In this document: positions 63,638 through 64,000 of the stretch, piece after piece
Layout of the letters: the number at the start of each line of letters is the position of its first letter
Numbering within the stretch: position 1 is the first letter of the stretch
Assembly (NCBI RefSeq): GCF_013141825.1
Contig: NZ_RZNH01000012.1
Coordinates: 1 to 64,000, forward strand
DNA from: Marinifilum caeruleilacunae
GTDB lineage: Bacteria > Bacteroidota > Bacteroidia > Bacteroidales > Marinifilaceae
DNA length: 64,000 nucleotides
Reading direction: 5' to 3'
Made by a program: the position numbers and the translations under genes
The notes under the pieces: model-generated
Told to the model about the DNA's origin: nothing
Seen by the model: only the letters and a program-made list of their open reading frames with translations
The model's database searches: none

Positions 63638-64000
63638 TCAATTCAGATTTTTTTCTTCGGCATAAACTTCATGGTACAATTTTAAATACTCTTTGGCCAT
63701 GTTCTTCCAGGAAAAGAGTTTTGCTCTTTCGAGCCCTTTTCTGCATAGCTTTTCCCTGTAATCGTCATCACTTAAAATTTTCTCAATTCCAGCAGTAATT
63801 TCCCCGCTTTTGTGCGGATCTACAATTAAGGCTGCATCGCCGGCAATTTCGGGCATGGATGATGTATTGGAAGTAATCACCGGTACACCACATGCCATTC
63901 CTTCCAATATTGGAATTCCGAAACTTTCTCGCAGCGACGGATACAAAAATACCTTACACTGACTGATGATTGCAGGCAGGTCTGTATTCACGACATAGCC
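63638..64000 (-). CDS. Family 4 glycosyltransferase, C-terminal part, cut by window end
   Basis: The visible 120-odd residues are the donor-binding half of a GT-B enzyme: GYV, DLPAIISQCKVFLYPSLRES, then FGIPILEGMACGVPVI, the EX7E motif with PEIAGDAALIVDP. The frame continues past position 64000, so the true start is outside. It is upstream of the family 2 gene on the same strand. Confidence 0.87.
   Translation of the reverse strand, partial: GYVVNTDLPAIISQCKVFLYPSLRESFGIPILEGMACGVPVITSNTSSMPEIAGDAALIVDPHKSGEITAGIEKILSDDDYREKLCRKGLERAKLFSWKNMAKEYLKLYHEVYAEEKNLN

Noticed and set aside
1-64000. CRISPR, prophage, insertion sequence or integron
   Set aside because: No direct-repeat arrays other than the in-gene 174-bp repeat, no transposase or integrase-like frames, and no tRNA-like attachment site were seen.

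Overview
The window is chromosomal DNA of a free-living Bacteroidota bacterium, most likely from a marine or sediment Bacteroidales/Marinilabiliales lineage. The evidence is AT-rich sequence, carboxypeptidase-regulatory-domain TonB-dependent receptors, PF14905-type barrels, very many sensor kinases, weak Shine-Dalgarno sites, and several promoters of the Bacteroidota form TTTG-N19-TAnnTTTG. I see no tRNA, rRNA, CRISPR array, insertion sequence, phage or integron. It reads as ordinary chromosome with local regulatory and envelope clusters.

Layout. 0-8 kb: purC, a PhoH-like ATPase, an ABM monooxygenase, a heme-c type sensor kinase overlapping a small membrane protein, mazG, a glycosyltransferase and an unknown protein. 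8-20 kb: an acyl-CoA ligase, a lipoprotein amidase, a TPR histidine kinase, a DtxR-family regulator in operon with a TonB receptor, rarD, a cupin and small envelope proteins. 20-32 kb: a Crp/Fnr regulator fused into a bicistron with a CAT-like acetyltransferase, a lone receiver protein, a hydrolase with exported MsrB, MarC, a TauE/SafE transporter, endonuclease IV, a large outer-membrane barrel, a PlsC-patatin pair, a SIMPL protein and an unknown secreted protein. 32-42 kb: a BNR-repeat lipoprotein, an outer-membrane protein with a 174-bp tandem repeat, two secreted double jelly-roll proteins in operon with a small secreted protein, an OmpR-type two-component pair, and a kinase with a periplasmic binding-protein sensor. 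42-51 kb: arsenic resistance (arsR-arsC-acr3), an aldehyde/redox stress group (YqhD-type dehydrogenase, DJ-1/PfpI, LysR, Spx/ArsC-like, MIF-like), then lysC-lysA behind a lysine-rich leader peptide and terminator. 51-64 kb: an outer-membrane protein, a patatin-barrel (PlpD-like) protein, a large GAF protein, an H-NOX nitric-oxide sensor beside a 990-residue hybrid kinase, a divergent receiver-kinase and two glycosyltransferases.

How the genes work together. The best candidate for an undescribed system is the lysC-lysA leader: a 20-codon peptide with five lysine codons, then a strong intrinsic terminator, then lysine biosynthesis genes. This is what ribosome-mediated attenuation by charged tRNA-Lys would need. 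Other coherent units are the H-NOX/hybrid kinase pair, the DtxR/TonB-receptor operon with a palindromic operator candidate, the ars operon with a consensus promoter, and the two-component pair next to the jelly-roll operon, with three helically phased TGTCA half-sites between them. Functions are from family recognition by eye. No database search was run.
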